Positions 26,795 to 35,879 of a DNA stretch of 64,000 nucleotides are shown here, one piece after another. Origin of the DNA: Kovacikia minuta CCNUW1. Its GTDB lineage: Bacteria; Cyanobacteriota; Cyanobacteriia; Leptolyngbyales; Leptolyngbyaceae. Numbering within the stretch: the stretch's first letter is position 1; every line of letters begins with the position of its first letter. The position numbers and the translations under genes are program-made. Under the pieces are notes generated by a model that searched no databases, had not been told where the DNA came from, and saw nothing but the letters and a program-made list of their open reading frames with translations. The stretch spans positions 4,216,001 through 4,280,000 of the forward strand of contig NZ_CP083582.1 in the NCBI RefSeq assembly GCF_020091585.1, in the 5' to 3' direction.

Positions 26795-28798
26795 CTAGAA
26801 GTCTTGAATCAACTCATCCCAGTCAAAAACTTCCACTTCAGGTATTTCAATCTTAACTTGAGGTCCTACTACTTCCATCTCTGCTGCACTACCAGAACTC
26901 TCAGTATTCAAATCTAAACTTTCCTCCTCCATTCCTTCTGAGCTACTTGCGTCTGAACCCGAACTATCCCCAGAGGTACTAGGGTCAGAAGTTCCACTAC
27001 CGTCATCACTAGGTAGTGAAACTTCTGAAGTTGGTAGTTCTTCATCTTGAAGAATACTGTCTGCTGGTATTTCATGGAAATCATCATGTTCAGATCTCCT
27101 ACGCTGCTTCCTGTTTAATTTTTGGATTTCTGCAATACGAGAATCACGATAGTCAATTTCTCTTAAAACAGACAAGACAGTTTGATTCGTAACATCTTTT
27201 CCGTCCTCCCTCAGTCCTGCGTTAATTACTTCAAGTTCATCTAACGAAAGACGCTCACACTCTAAATCACGAGGATGTAGGCGAGCTATAAATTTACCTA
27301 ACCTGTCCTCTGACTCATAGCTGTAAGCAAACATTGTAGTAATATCTCTGGGATCATAACGGAGAGTCACGTATTCACCAGCATAGGAACTTAAGCAATC
27401 ACCACGGTATATAAGGTTCTTGAAGTAAACATCTCCATATTTCTGAACCCTACGATGGGCTTCTTTCATTAAGCAAATATCTAGTTCTCGCTCATCGACA
27501 AATTCTAGAATGTCTTCTTGTGTAGCTTGCCAGCGCTGATAGCGTGTTTGAGTTTTTACTTTTGGATGTTGCCTCTGGTTGTAATTATCAACGAGATATT
27601 TAACTAGAAGCATTTCAAGATCGGCAAGGGTTAGGCAAGCTTCCTTTTCCGCATCTTTAGGGCGGTCTTTAACATTGGAGCCTTTATACCCTGGTATTTG
27701 AGAGAAAAACTCAGTGTTTAGAGTTTTAAAGATTCGTTCAATCCCACCACCATCTGAGGGGCGGAGACGAAGGTAATGAACAAAATCCAGTTTCTCTGAA
27801 ACTTGTGAGATATGCTCACAGTCATGCTCCGAGCCTCCATCCGTAAAAAGAACACAAGGTTTTCCCTGTATTCCCCATTCATTTTCGAGGTTGTACTCTG
27901 AACCATAGTTCTTGGGCAGGATCGCGTGGCGCAGTGCAAGAGCGACTTCTTTAGACCCAGGACCTAAGAAACCAAGATGGAACCCAACCACACATCCAGA
28001 GTAGGTATCCAAGATGATTGTCAACACAGGACACCCTATTTCAACACCATCCTTATCTACTAATAAAACGTCTGCTCTCGTGCTATCAACTTGCCAAACA
28101 TCTTGGCTCCATCTCACAGGAATACTTTGTCCACAACGAGTTTTGACATGATGTTGATGTGGAGACTGTCCTGCATGTCTTACCGTTTTATTCTCTTGAT
28201 TAATCAAAGGCTCTAAGACGCGGTAGACAGCCATCTTGCTTGGGTATTGCCCATCTTGAAGTCCAAATTCTAATCTGGCTAATTTCTGCACCCTTACAAA
28301 GACTTGGTATTGATTCATTCTCTGGGAGCCTTTGTTTCGGTTTATGTAAGTGTCGATGATGTAACTCGACCATTTAAAGTCCTGATATTTTTCCTCCAAA
28401 CGGAACTTTTCAGGAATTGGGTATAGTTTATCGATTCGAGGAGTACCCTTATCAGATCTTGAGTTAGAGGCGAAGGCTTCCGAATTTTTCTCTAGATATC
28501 TGTTAATTTCCCTTTGAATCGATCGGTCACTTAAACCAAGTTGCTTAGCAGCTTCTTTTTTCCTTTGCTTACGGGTATCATCATCCCTAGCAGCGCATAT
28601 AGCTCGGATCAATTTGAGCCTGAGCTTCATATCTTTTTCTTTGGGTTCCTTCTTTTTCTTGGAGGAATAGGCGGCTTTAGTGGCATTGTCTGTTTCATCA
28701 GAATCATCCAGGTCCTTTTCAAGCAGTTCATCCTGGTTCAGTTCTGGAGAACTTTGCGTTACATCTGAATCTGCTTCTAACGACGTATTATTAGCCAC
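26795..28798 (-). CDS. tnsB: TnsB transposase of V-K CAST-like transposon
   Basis: DDE transposase of the Tn7/Mu group that cuts and joins the transposon ends. A GTG start at 28798 (after AGAG) gives 667 residues, beginning MANNTSLEADSD; a longer start at 28873 is possible. Order: acidic N-terminal tail, helix-turn-helix KEAAKQLGLSDRSIQREINR, then the core with Asp in DVWQVDSTRA, Asp in VLFTDGGSEHD (82 residues on) and Glu in DGGGIERIF (34 on), spacing as in V-K TnsB. A beta-barrel (YVTLRYDPRD), a long Ser/Asp/Glu-rich tail and a final hook EVFDWDELIQDF follow, like the TnsC-binding hook of V-K TnsB. No tnsA is present, so copy-in by cointegrate is expected. Confidence 0.9.
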   Translation of the reverse strand: MANNTSLEADSDVTQSSPELNQDELLEKDLDDSDETDNATKAAYSSKKKKEPKEKDMKLRLKLIRAICAARDDDTRKQRKKEAAKQLGLSDRSIQREINRYLEKNSEAFASNSRSDKGTPRIDKLYPIPEKFRLEEKYQDFKWSSYIIDTYINRNKGSQRMNQYQVFVRVQKLARLEFGLQDGQYPSKMAVYRVLEPLINQENKTVRHAGQSPHQHHVKTRCGQSIPVRWSQDVWQVDSTRADVLLVDKDGVEIGCPVLTIILDTYSGCVVGFHLGFLGPGSKEVALALRHAILPKNYGSEYNLENEWGIQGKPCVLFTDGGSEHDCEHISQVSEKLDFVHYLRLRPSDGGGIERIFKTLNTEFFSQIPGYKGSNVKDRPKDAEKEACLTLADLEMLLVKYLVDNYNQRQHPKVKTQTRYQRWQATQEDILEFVDERELDICLMKEAHRRVQKYGDVYFKNLIYRGDCLSSYAGEYVTLRYDPRDITTMFAYSYESEDRLGKFIARLHPRDLECERLSLDELEVINAGLREDGKDVTNQTVLSVLREIDYRDSRIAEIQKLNRKQRRRSEHDDFHEIPADSILQDEELPTSEVSLPSDDGSGTSDPSTSGDSSGSDASSSEGMEEESLDLNTESSGSAAEMEVVGPQVKIEIPEVEVFDWDELIQDF

Positions 28799-29015
28799 AA
28801 TATTTCTCTCAAGTATGATTAATACGCTTTTTCTACATTGCAATGGATAGACGAAGAAATGTGGAGCACACATCTCTGTCTACATAGGTTCGCTTGTACT
28901 ATATAGTAAAATCCGTTTCGGAAAACGACAACTATTTCGTGAAATATGGATAGCACCTGAAAAAAGGTGTTTCTGGAAAACGACAACTAATGTGTGACAC
29001 GTATATAGATTTAGC

Positions 29016-30393
29016 GTTAGTGTCACGAATTTTTCGCCACGGTTTTACGGTCATGTTTGGCATGATCACGCTCAATCACGAGGAAAAAGACAGTGAGGCA
29101 ACTCGTTTCATGCGGGAATGCCCCAATTTCATCTGACTTGGTGCGAAATTCTCGAAATAGCCGCTCCAAATGATTAGTGGTGCGAATATGCCGATGCAGG
29201 TTTGGTGCAAATTGATAGAAAGTCAGGGTCAACTCTAGATCGCGTTGAAAGACTTGGATGGCTTTGGGTTCTTGTGTTTCCCATTTGGTGATGAATTGCT
29301 CTAACCGTTGCCTTGCCTGCTCCAAAGTCTCTGCATTGTAGATTTGATAAGCCTCAGAGGCAATTTCAAATCGACGCTGCCGTTTGGCATCTTCCCGCTT
29401 CAGGGGTTGTTCCTGCTCATCGGTTTTCGGCAAATCCTCATAACTCAAATAGCGCTCAATCCCTCGGATTTTGTGCGTGATACAGCGTTGCTGTTGGGCC
29501 TGGGGCAAGGTCTTTTTCAACGCCTTGGGCAATCCCAAACTGCCATCACTGACCACTAATTTCACCGCATCGGCTTGCAGTCCTCGGGCGATTAAATGCT
29601 CAAACAAGGCCTCCCACTCTGCTTCTCCTTCGTCGGAGGCAATCTCATAATGCAGGATTTCATAAGACCCATCCTCCCAGACGGCTAGAACTGCCAAAAT
29701 TACCCGTTCTTCGGCCTGCCGACTTTGTCGCAGATGTCCTGCCCGGTCTAGCTTAAACGCTTCTCGGGTATATTGAATCTCTACCCACACCCCATCGACG
29801 ATTAATATCGCAGGGGTTTTGCCAATCGGGGCTAAGCGACGAGTGTCTAAGTGTTGCTGAATCTGGAGGGTGACTTGGTTCACAGCACTGCGGGAAAGCA
29901 CATGTCCTATGAGAAAATATAGCGCCTCTTGCAAATCTCTCAACGACAGTCCCATCACATACAAACAACACAACCAGTTGAGCAGGTTGCCTAAGCCCCG
30001 TTGGTAACGTTGGAGAATCTGCCACTCTCGTTCTGGGTTGCGTTCTCGTAATTTCGGAACTCGCAAATCCTTCACCTGGCCATACTGGGTATCGAGTCTC
30101 CGTTGAAAATACCCGGAACGTCGAGGTCGATCGTCTCCCATTTTGGCTAGTTCTGCCTTGAGTTCCTCTTTCAGTGCGCTCTCCAAGGTGATTTTGACGG
30201 CACTGATGACGGCCTCTCTGAGGGCCTGTTCTAACGCCTCATCCAGTTCAGGTTGAAAACTGACGGCTTTGACTCGATGGATTTGTTGTTCTCGTTGGGC
30301 TATGGTCATGGGAAGCTCCCCTCTCGATGGAGTTCCTCTACTGTCACTGAATCTTTTTTCTCTGTCTAATGGCGAAAAATTCGTGACACTAAC
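29016..30393 (-). mobile_element. IS256-family element inserted in end A
   Basis: 1378 bp. Perfect inverted tips GTTAGTGTCACGAATTTTTC on the left and the same sequence reverse-complemented on the right. Flanked by an 8-bp direct repeat GATTTAGC at 29008-29015 and 30394-30401, the usual IS256 target duplication. Confidence 0.9.
29023..30309 (-). CDS. IS256-family (mutator) transposase
   Basis: 428 residues, full length. Family markers are LRVPKLRERN, YVMGLSLRDLQEALY, AILIVDGVWVEI (first Asp), KLVVSDGSLGLPKAL (second Asp), QQQRCITHKIRGI, and the closing RHIRTTNHLERLFREFR containing the catalytic Glu. No defect seen, so it is probably active. Confidence 0.92.
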   Translation of the reverse strand: MTIAQREQQIHRVKAVSFQPELDEALEQALREAVISAVKITLESALKEELKAELAKMGDDRPRRSGYFQRRLDTQYGQVKDLRVPKLRERNPEREWQILQRYQRGLGNLLNWLCCLYVMGLSLRDLQEALYFLIGHVLSRSAVNQVTLQIQQHLDTRRLAPIGKTPAILIVDGVWVEIQYTREAFKLDRAGHLRQSRQAEERVILAVLAVWEDGSYEILHYEIASDEGEAEWEALFEHLIARGLQADAVKLVVSDGSLGLPKALKKTLPQAQQQRCITHKIRGIERYLSYEDLPKTDEQEQPLKREDAKRQRRFEIASEAYQIYNAETLEQARQRLEQFITKWETQEPKAIQVFQRDLELTLTFYQFAPNLHRHIRTTNHLERLFREFRTKSDEIGAFPHETSCLTVFFLVIERDHAKHDRKTVAKNS

Positions 30394-30515
30394 GATTTAG
30401 CGCAAGTAAGATCGAAAAACCTAAAACCCTTTGCATGCAAGGATTGCAGAAGTTTTCATCGCGACATTATTGTGTGAAAAAGCGACAAACAATTCGTACT
30501 TGTACAGACAATTTT

Positions 30516-30648
30516 TGTACGGTCGCACGATAAATGTCGCTCGTCGCACGATCATGTCGTTTTTGGCATTTTTTCAACCTAAATGTTGAGAGTCGCACGT
30601 TAGTGTCGCTAAAATCATCTTCTATTACTTTTCGCACGCTAATGTCGC
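30516..30648 (+). repeat. transposon end B, opposite orientation, TGTACG tip
   Basis: Starting 9 bases from the tip of end A, this array faces right. It begins TGTACGG and holds four repeats of TCGCACGNTAATGTCGC type at about 30522-30540, 30544-30560, 30592-30609 and 30632-30648. The motif is close to that of end A (ACG/CAC...AATGTCGC). No matching transposase lies to its right in the window. Confidence 0.6.
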
Positions 30649-30707
30649 TAATTGCTTATTTTTGATTACTCTTTATCAGCAGAGCAGACCTGCTAGTGTA
30701 CGTTTTC

Positions 30708-31000
30708 ACGAAAAATGGCGCGGCTCTCAAATTCGTGGCGCGTAGCCCAATTTTACCTGCATTTTAAGCCTTTCAAATTCATGGCGCGAATTTCTTTCGT
30801 TTTCAAATTCGTGGCGTAGTTCTGTTCAACACGACCAAGTCTTTAAATCACCTGATAAAACCTCCGCAAGACCCGGCTTTGAGCCTTCAGAAGGCGCTGA
30901 AAATTATTCAAGTTTGTGGCGCAGATTTTCTTCGGAGATTGCGCTTTCAAATTCGTGGCGCGGATTTCTCTCGTTTTCAAATTCGTGGCGCATTTGTACA
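30708..31000 (-). repeat. transposon end C, GCGCCACGAATTTGA repeats, TGTACA tip
   Basis: Six or seven copies of TCAAATTCGTGGCGCG (plus strand), near 30727, 30773, 30803, 30908, 30947 and 30977, lead up to TGTACA at 30995-31000. Read inward on the minus strand this looks like a Tn7/CAST-type left end, but with a repeat different from ends A and B. Its own transposase is not obvious. The decayed TnsB-core genes to the left are candidates. Confidence 0.6.
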
Positions 31001-31170
31001 TGGTTAAGCAGATAGAGGTCAAACTGAGCAGAACACTTTGAACAGTTGCGAGTAGGCTGTAATTGCTGATTAGGACACTTGTACTTTGTGAGATCGTCAT
31101 ATTGAGGTGGGATTCTGGAAAAGGTGGCACGCTCACAGCCTTCAAATACATTAGTGTTCTGGCTTTTCAA
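31001..31170 (-). pseudogene. unrecognised ORF fragment abutting end C
   Basis: A minus-strand frame reads YDDLTKYKCPNQQLQPTRNC then SKCSAQFDLYLLNH before running into the TGTACA tip of end C. The paired cysteines (CPN..., CSKC) could be a zinc ribbon. It may be the gene into which the end-C transposon inserted, or the tail of a lost transposon gene. No family assigned. Confidence 0.3.
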
Positions 31171-31362
31171 TCGATGTCATGATTTCTTCTCGTTTCCAGG
31201 CATCTGACGTAAGCACAAACGCAGCCAATAACAAACGGATGGGGTAGTGCCATTCGTAAAGGTTGAAGAAAAATTTGATATGGCATGTTGAGCCGACCGT
31301 AGCGCAGGCATCTTGCCTGCATAAGCTAGCAGTCGAGACGGGTATGACTAAAATTTGATGTG
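31171..31362. other. short intergenic stretch with hairpin repeat
   Basis: No gene. Around 31305-31325 the sequence GCAGGCATCTTGCCTGC forms a small hairpin, a widespread type of interspersed palindrome in cyanobacteria. Confidence 0.35.
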
Positions 31363-31995
31363 CTATTCTACAAAAGTGAAGCCGTAGCGATTAATCTTTG
31401 ACCAAAATTGCTGCCATCGTCCTTGGCTATAACTCAAGGTTCTCAAACTCAAAACAATTCCAGCCCCATATTCTTTCCATTTCATTCCAGAGCCGCACAG
31501 TCGCTCTTTAACAATGACTTTGCATCCAGCTTCAGTGACTCCCGAACCAATGGGTAAATGACGGGCAGTCGCCTCGGCATAGCGCATCTGATGGTGGTGA
31601 TTGCGAAAGTAAGTGATGGCATCTTGTAATCCCTCTTGCACCGATTGACTCACCCGTTGCGGCACAAGGGTTTCCATTTCTGCCAACAGCCGTTCTGCGG
31701 CACCGATTTCGTGCTTAAGTGTATGACAATGCTCATCCATCCAGCTTTTTTGATGTTTAGCATTGCGGGGATGGATGGCTTTGGCAACGTTGTCAAGATA
31801 CTGAGTCGCATGAAAGAAATCCAAAACTTGGGTATCGGTTACGGGTTCGAGAAAGGTCCAATTCTCTGGTGCTCCATCGGCTAAGCCTTGATAGTGAGCG
31901 TTGGGATATAACCGTTTGATGTGTTCAATTTCTCGTTGCATTCGAGTTAAAAACGTGTTCCGTCCATGTTCAGGGGCCGCCGTATGGCGCGACAA
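31363..31995 (-). pseudogene. ISKra4-type transposase, C-terminal remnant
   Basis: 210 residues corresponding to the second half of an ISKra4-type transposase: YQGLADGAPENWTFLEPVTD (second catalytic Asp), VLDFFHATQYLDNVAKAIHP, and LPIGSGVTEAGCKVIVKERL with KWKEYGAGIVLSLRTL. The N-terminal half and the left part of the element are missing. It ends about 60 bases from the repeats of the next IS21. Confidence 0.75.
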
Positions 31996-32191
31996 TTATC
32001 TAGACCGAGTGACGATTACATTGCCCATCCCAGAGTTGCAAAGTAAGAGATCACTTTTTCATTTATAAACCGGATCAGGTTCATTTATAAACCGGATCAG
32101 ATTGCATCGCTTAGTTCAGCAATTGTGATCAACCGAAAGTTTCAAAGAAAAGACACTAGGAGATGTCCCAACAGCAATTCGAGACGTCCTA

Positions 32192-33919
32192 GTGCCCGCA
32201 GCAATAAAATATCAACAGGTCCAACTGTACATGAACGCGAAGAAAAAGGGGCATTCCCAACAAGCCTCGGCAGCCAAAGCTGGAATTTCACCGCGCACGG
32301 CTCGGCGGATAGAAAGCGGTACCCATCGACCGAAACGAGGACGACCGAGAGATTGGCAGACTCGTCTTGACCCACTCGATGGGCACTGGGAAGCCGACTT
32401 ACTGCCGCTGCTGGAACGTGAACCTCGCCTGGAACCCATCACGTTGTTTGAAGCCCTGCAAGAGTTATATCCCGGACAGTACGATGACAAGCTCAGAACG
32501 GTGCAACGGCGAGTGGAACGCTGGAAAGCCAAGTATGGCAAGCCTAAAGAAGTGATGTTCAAAATCCAGCATACACCCGGAGAGTTAGGACTGTCCGACT
32601 TTACACACCTTAAAGGGGTGAGTGTCACGGTGAAGGGGCAACCATTTCAGCACATTTTGTATCACTATCGACTGGCGTTTAGCGGTTGGCAATATGTGCA
32701 GGTGATCCAGGGTGGAGAGAGCTTTGTGGGGTTGTCCCAAGGCTTACAGAATGCGCTGTTTGCTTGTGGCGGAGTGCCAGGGCAGCATCGCACTGATAGT
32801 CTGAGTGCCGCCTATCACAATACTGGAGGACGTAATCCTCAATTGACGCAGATGTATGCCGCGATCTGCGACCACTACCGACTGCAACCGACTCGGAATA
32901 ACCCAGGAGTGGCCCATGAGAACGGCTCGGTAGAATCGTCGCATGGCTACTTCAAACGTCGCTTGTGTCAGGCTTTGTATCGTCGAGGCAGCTTCAATTT
33001 TGAGACCGTTGGGCAATATCAGGCATTCATTGAATCGGTGATTGCGAAACTCAACGCCAAGTGCCAGCAGAAATTTGAACTGGAACAAACGACCCTGCAA
33101 AGCTTACCGCACTATCGCACGGCCGATTATGAAGTGCTCAGCAGTCGCGTCAGTGCCCACAGTACCATCAGTGTGCGCTGCATCCTTTACAGTGTGCCGT
33201 CTCGCCTGATTGGGCAGCACCTGACGCTCCATCTCTATCATGACCGGATCGTGGGCTTTGTGGGCAGCACCGAAGTCGTCGAACTACCTCGAATCCATGT
33301 GCATGGCAGTGCCGCGGTTCGACGCGCACGCTGCATCAACTATCGTCATGTCGTCGAAAGCTTACGCCGCAAGCCGAGAGCCTTTCTCTATTGCCAGTGG
33401 CAAGAGGACTTGCTACCAGATGCGGACTGGCGTGAGCTTTGGCAACAGATGAAACGCGGTGCTGAGCCTGATACGGCGGCGCGTTGGATGGTTGAAGCGC
33501 TCTATATCGCCGCCACTCAAGACCGAGAAGTCGAAGTGGCGAACTATCTCAAAACCGAACTAGCCGCTGGCACCTTCACCCTCCATCGTCTCCAACACCA
33601 ATTCAACCGCATGCAAACCTTACCGATACCCGACGTTGCCTCCGTGCAGCACGAACTCTCCAGCTATGACCAACTCTTCCAGCAATCTCCAGCCCCCGTC
33701 GAGCCCGCATCAGTCCCTGACGAGCGTGCTCAAACGCCTCAAACTCGGCCACTTCCTGTCCGACTGGCAAGCGGTCGAACATCAAGCCACCCAGGAGAAC
33801 TGGAGCTACGCTCAATTCCTGTTGGCACTGGCAGAAGGGGAAGCGAACCGGCGCGACCAAGCTCGCATTGCCCGCGCGCTCAAAGAAGCGCAATTGCCCT
33901 ACGGAAAATCCTGGTCTAA
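32192..33919 (+). CDS. istA: IS21 transposase IstA
   Basis: 575 residues with a GTG start. N-terminal helix-turn-helix (GHSQQASAAKAGISPRTARR), integrase core with IQHTPGELGLSDFTHLKG (first Asp), the GVPGQHRTDSLSAAYHN block (second Asp) and ENGSVESSHGYFKRRLCQAL (Glu). Intact, unlike its homologue at 16964. The last 250 bases overlap istB in another frame, as in the other copy. Confidence 0.9.
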   Translation: MPAAIKYQQVQLYMNAKKKGHSQQASAAKAGISPRTARRIESGTHRPKRGRPRDWQTRLDPLDGHWEADLLPLLEREPRLEPITLFEALQELYPGQYDDKLRTVQRRVERWKAKYGKPKEVMFKIQHTPGELGLSDFTHLKGVSVTVKGQPFQHILYHYRLAFSGWQYVQVIQGGESFVGLSQGLQNALFACGGVPGQHRTDSLSAAYHNTGGRNPQLTQMYAAICDHYRLQPTRNNPGVAHENGSVESSHGYFKRRLCQALYRRGSFNFETVGQYQAFIESVIAKLNAKCQQKFELEQTTLQSLPHYRTADYEVLSSRVSAHSTISVRCILYSVPSRLIGQHLTLHLYHDRIVGFVGSTEVVELPRIHVHGSAAVRRARCINYRHVVESLRRKPRAFLYCQWQEDLLPDADWRELWQQMKRGAEPDTAARWMVEALYIAATQDREVEVANYLKTELAAGTFTLHRLQHQFNRMQTLPIPDVASVQHELSSYDQLFQQSPAPVEPASVPDERAQTPQTRPLPVRLASGRTSSHPGELELRSIPVGTGRRGSEPARPSSHCPRAQRSAIALRKILV

Positions 33920-34454
33920 TTTTGAGTTTGCTCATGTCCCCACGCTCAATCCAGCGGTGGTGATGCAATTTGCCGAATCGACGACTTGGTTACAGAATGC
34001 CTCGAATATTTTGATATTTGGACCCAGTGGAACCGGGAAAACGCACGTCAGTTCTGCATTGGGGCGCTCGATGATAGAACTAGGCAAGTGGGTCAAGTTT
34101 CTGCCTGCAACCACTTTGGTGCAGCAACTTCAGCAAGCCAAGCTGCAATTACAATTGCCCGCAATGCTGGTCAAACTCGATAAGTACGATCTGCTCATCA
34201 TTGATGACTTAGGCTATGTCAAAAAATCAGAGGCAGAAACCTCTGTCTTGTTTGAACTGATTGCCCATCGCTATGAGCGGCGTAGTCTCCTGATTACGGC
34301 AAATCAGCCGTTTAGTCAGTGGGATAGCATCTTTACCGATTCGATGATGACCGTCGCTGCTATAGATCGCTTAATTCATCACGCGACCATTATCGAGATG
34401 CAAACCGAGAGTTTTCGCAAACAAACCGCAATTTCACGCACCCACTCAACTTAA
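33666..34454 (+). CDS. istB: IS21 helper ATPase IstB
   Basis: About 262 residues starting MTNSSSNLQPPSSPHQSLTS. Walker A IFGPSGTGKTHVSSAL, Walker B LLIIDDLGYVKKSEAE, arginine/sensor region ITANQPFSQWDSIFTD. AAA+ ATPase that assembles on target DNA and recruits IstA. Intact. Confidence 0.9.
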   Translation: MTNSSSNLQPPSSPHQSLTSVLKRLKLGHFLSDWQAVEHQATQENWSYAQFLLALAEGEANRRDQARIARALKEAQLPYGKSWSNFEFAHVPTLNPAVVMQFAESTTWLQNASNILIFGPSGTGKTHVSSALGRSMIELGKWVKFLPATTLVQQLQQAKLQLQLPAMLVKLDKYDLLIIDDLGYVKKSEAETSVLFELIAHRYERRSLLITANQPFSQWDSIFTDSMMTVAAIDRLIHHATIIEMQTESFRKQTAISRTHST

Positions 34455-34868
34455 ATCAGCATCCGCAATCAAATCTCATTTCTGCTCGGTACTCTGCTAT
34501 CAATGCAGAAGTCCCTCGTGCTAACGGGCTTTTGCAATTCCAGTTCACTACTTTTTGCTGCCTTTTCGCCCCTGTACTACTCGACTTTAGTCCAACTTGA
34601 GTCCATTCAAGGAGTACAGCAATTTTAATTGGCATTTTCGACGGTCGCAATTTACACCTTGCTTTTGATCTCAACGCGATCCTATTCCATTGATTTGAAG
34701 TTCAATTTCTTAGCTAAATTAAGGAGAAAATTGTTTGCATTAAAGCGGTCTATGTAATTGACATTTCACACTTCGTGGCAGATTTTTGGTAAACCTCAAA
34801 AATCAGTTACCGAAAAACCTGTACACGAACTCAAAAGGCTTTGATTATTTCCTACGTAGCAGTATGGC
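34455..34868. other. intergenic region between IS21 and IS66 remnant
   Basis: About 410 bases. No gene seen. It should contain the right end of the IS21 element and the truncated start of the IS66 remnant. The phrase CTTCGTGGCAGATTTTTGG near 34770 weakly recalls the repeats of end C, but only once. Confidence 0.3.
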
Positions 34869-35567
34869 GTGAACTACTGGATGTGGGTTGCGACTGCAAG
34901 CGACGTTTGTGTTCTATTTCTTGCGCCCAGTCGTAGTTCTGCCGAAGTAGAATCCTTGTTGGGCAAAGACTTTAAGGGAATTGTGAGCAGTGATTGTTGG
35001 TCTGCCTATAGTCCCCAAAAGGCAACCGCTAAACAGAAGTGTTTGGCACACATTGGACGAGAACTCGAAGCGATGCGAACCTCGCGCTTTGAGTCCAATC
35101 GCCAGTTCGCAAGCCAAGTGAGTGCCATCTTTGTGCGGGCGCGGCAGGCCTATCAAAACTATCATGCAGGCACTTTAAGTCTGGAACACCTCCAGACCCA
35201 ACGGTTGATCTTGGAAGCGGAACTGGCAGGCGTTATCGACCATCCGCCCAAATCAGGCTGGGCTGCCGATGCTCAAACCCTGGCAAATCGTTTCCACCGT
35301 CATTGGTCAGATTGGTTCACGTTCTTGAGTGTGCCAGAAGTTAAACCCGACAATAATGATGCCGAACGTGCCCTGCGTCCGGTGGTGCTTCATCGTAAGA
35401 CCAGTGGCGGTGCCAGAAGTGCTTGGGGTGGACAATTAGTGTCGCTCATGTTTAGTTTTCTGGAAACTATGCGACTGCAAGGTAAAAATGCAGTGGATGA
35501 ACTGTTCAACCTGCTGGCAGGGGTTGAACGTGCTCCTCCTCTATTGCCGTCATCAACCATTGAATAA
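34869..35567 (+). pseudogene. IS66-family transposase (TnpC), C-terminal remnant
   Basis: 232 residues matching the catalytic and C-terminal part of IS66 TnpC: SDCWSAYSPQKATAKQKCLA with the HIGRELEAM block, and PDNNDAERALRPVVLHRKTS with the GGARSAWGG block, the characteristic IS66 C-terminus. The N-terminal zinc finger and first Asp region are missing. The accessory genes tnpA and tnpB are absent. Confidence 0.85.
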
Positions 35568-35879
35568 AAGTTGGGGTAGGGCTTTTGGGCATTCTCAATT
35601 AGCCCTCCTTCTTGCTGTGACTAATTACCTCCAAACATTCTATATGCGAGCCAACTCGCCGCCTTTTGAAGTCTTCCGTAGTCTGTCTCTCTAGTTCCAG
35701 CAAGTTCACCAAGATCTCTAATTAAATGAAGACCAGCACTATCTAAACCGGGTAAGTTACTCGGTAAAAACACCTTTGATAAAGTGCGTATTACTGTTTC
35801 TGTTGAATGTGCTTCATTCCCACAAAGTTTCTCTATAAAATTAGTTAGTTGGATTGCTGGTATTTCAATACTAGACCTG

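Larger units (their letters stand above)
28897..30506 (-). repeat. transposon end A with TnsB-type repeats, TGTACA tip
   Basis: Read on the minus strand from 30506 inward, the end starts TGTACA and carries repeats of the form (C)ACNAATANTTGTCGC: 30480-30500, 30458-30478, 28976-29000 and 28919-28942. The last two lie next to tnsB, separated from the first two by an IS256 inserted at 29016-30393. Removing the IS closes a normal-length left end. A palindrome TACTATATAGTA at 28897-28908 between repeats and tnsB could be part of the tnsB promoter. Confidence 0.75.
32058..34455 (+). mobile_element. IS21-family element, intact gene pair
   Basis: Contains a complete istA and istB. The left boundary is set by two direct 22-bp copies of TTCATTTATAAACCGGATCA at 32058-32100, typical of the multiple end repeats of IS21. 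I could not find the matching right end after istB (somewhere in 34455-34860), so the right limit is provisional. Confidence 0.7.

Noticed and set aside
30516-31000. CRISPR array near the CAST-like genes
   Set aside because: The repeats are short (15-19 bases), irregularly spaced, and anchored to TGTACA/TGTACG tips. This fits TnsB-binding sites of transposon ends and does not resemble a V-K repeat of about 37 bases.
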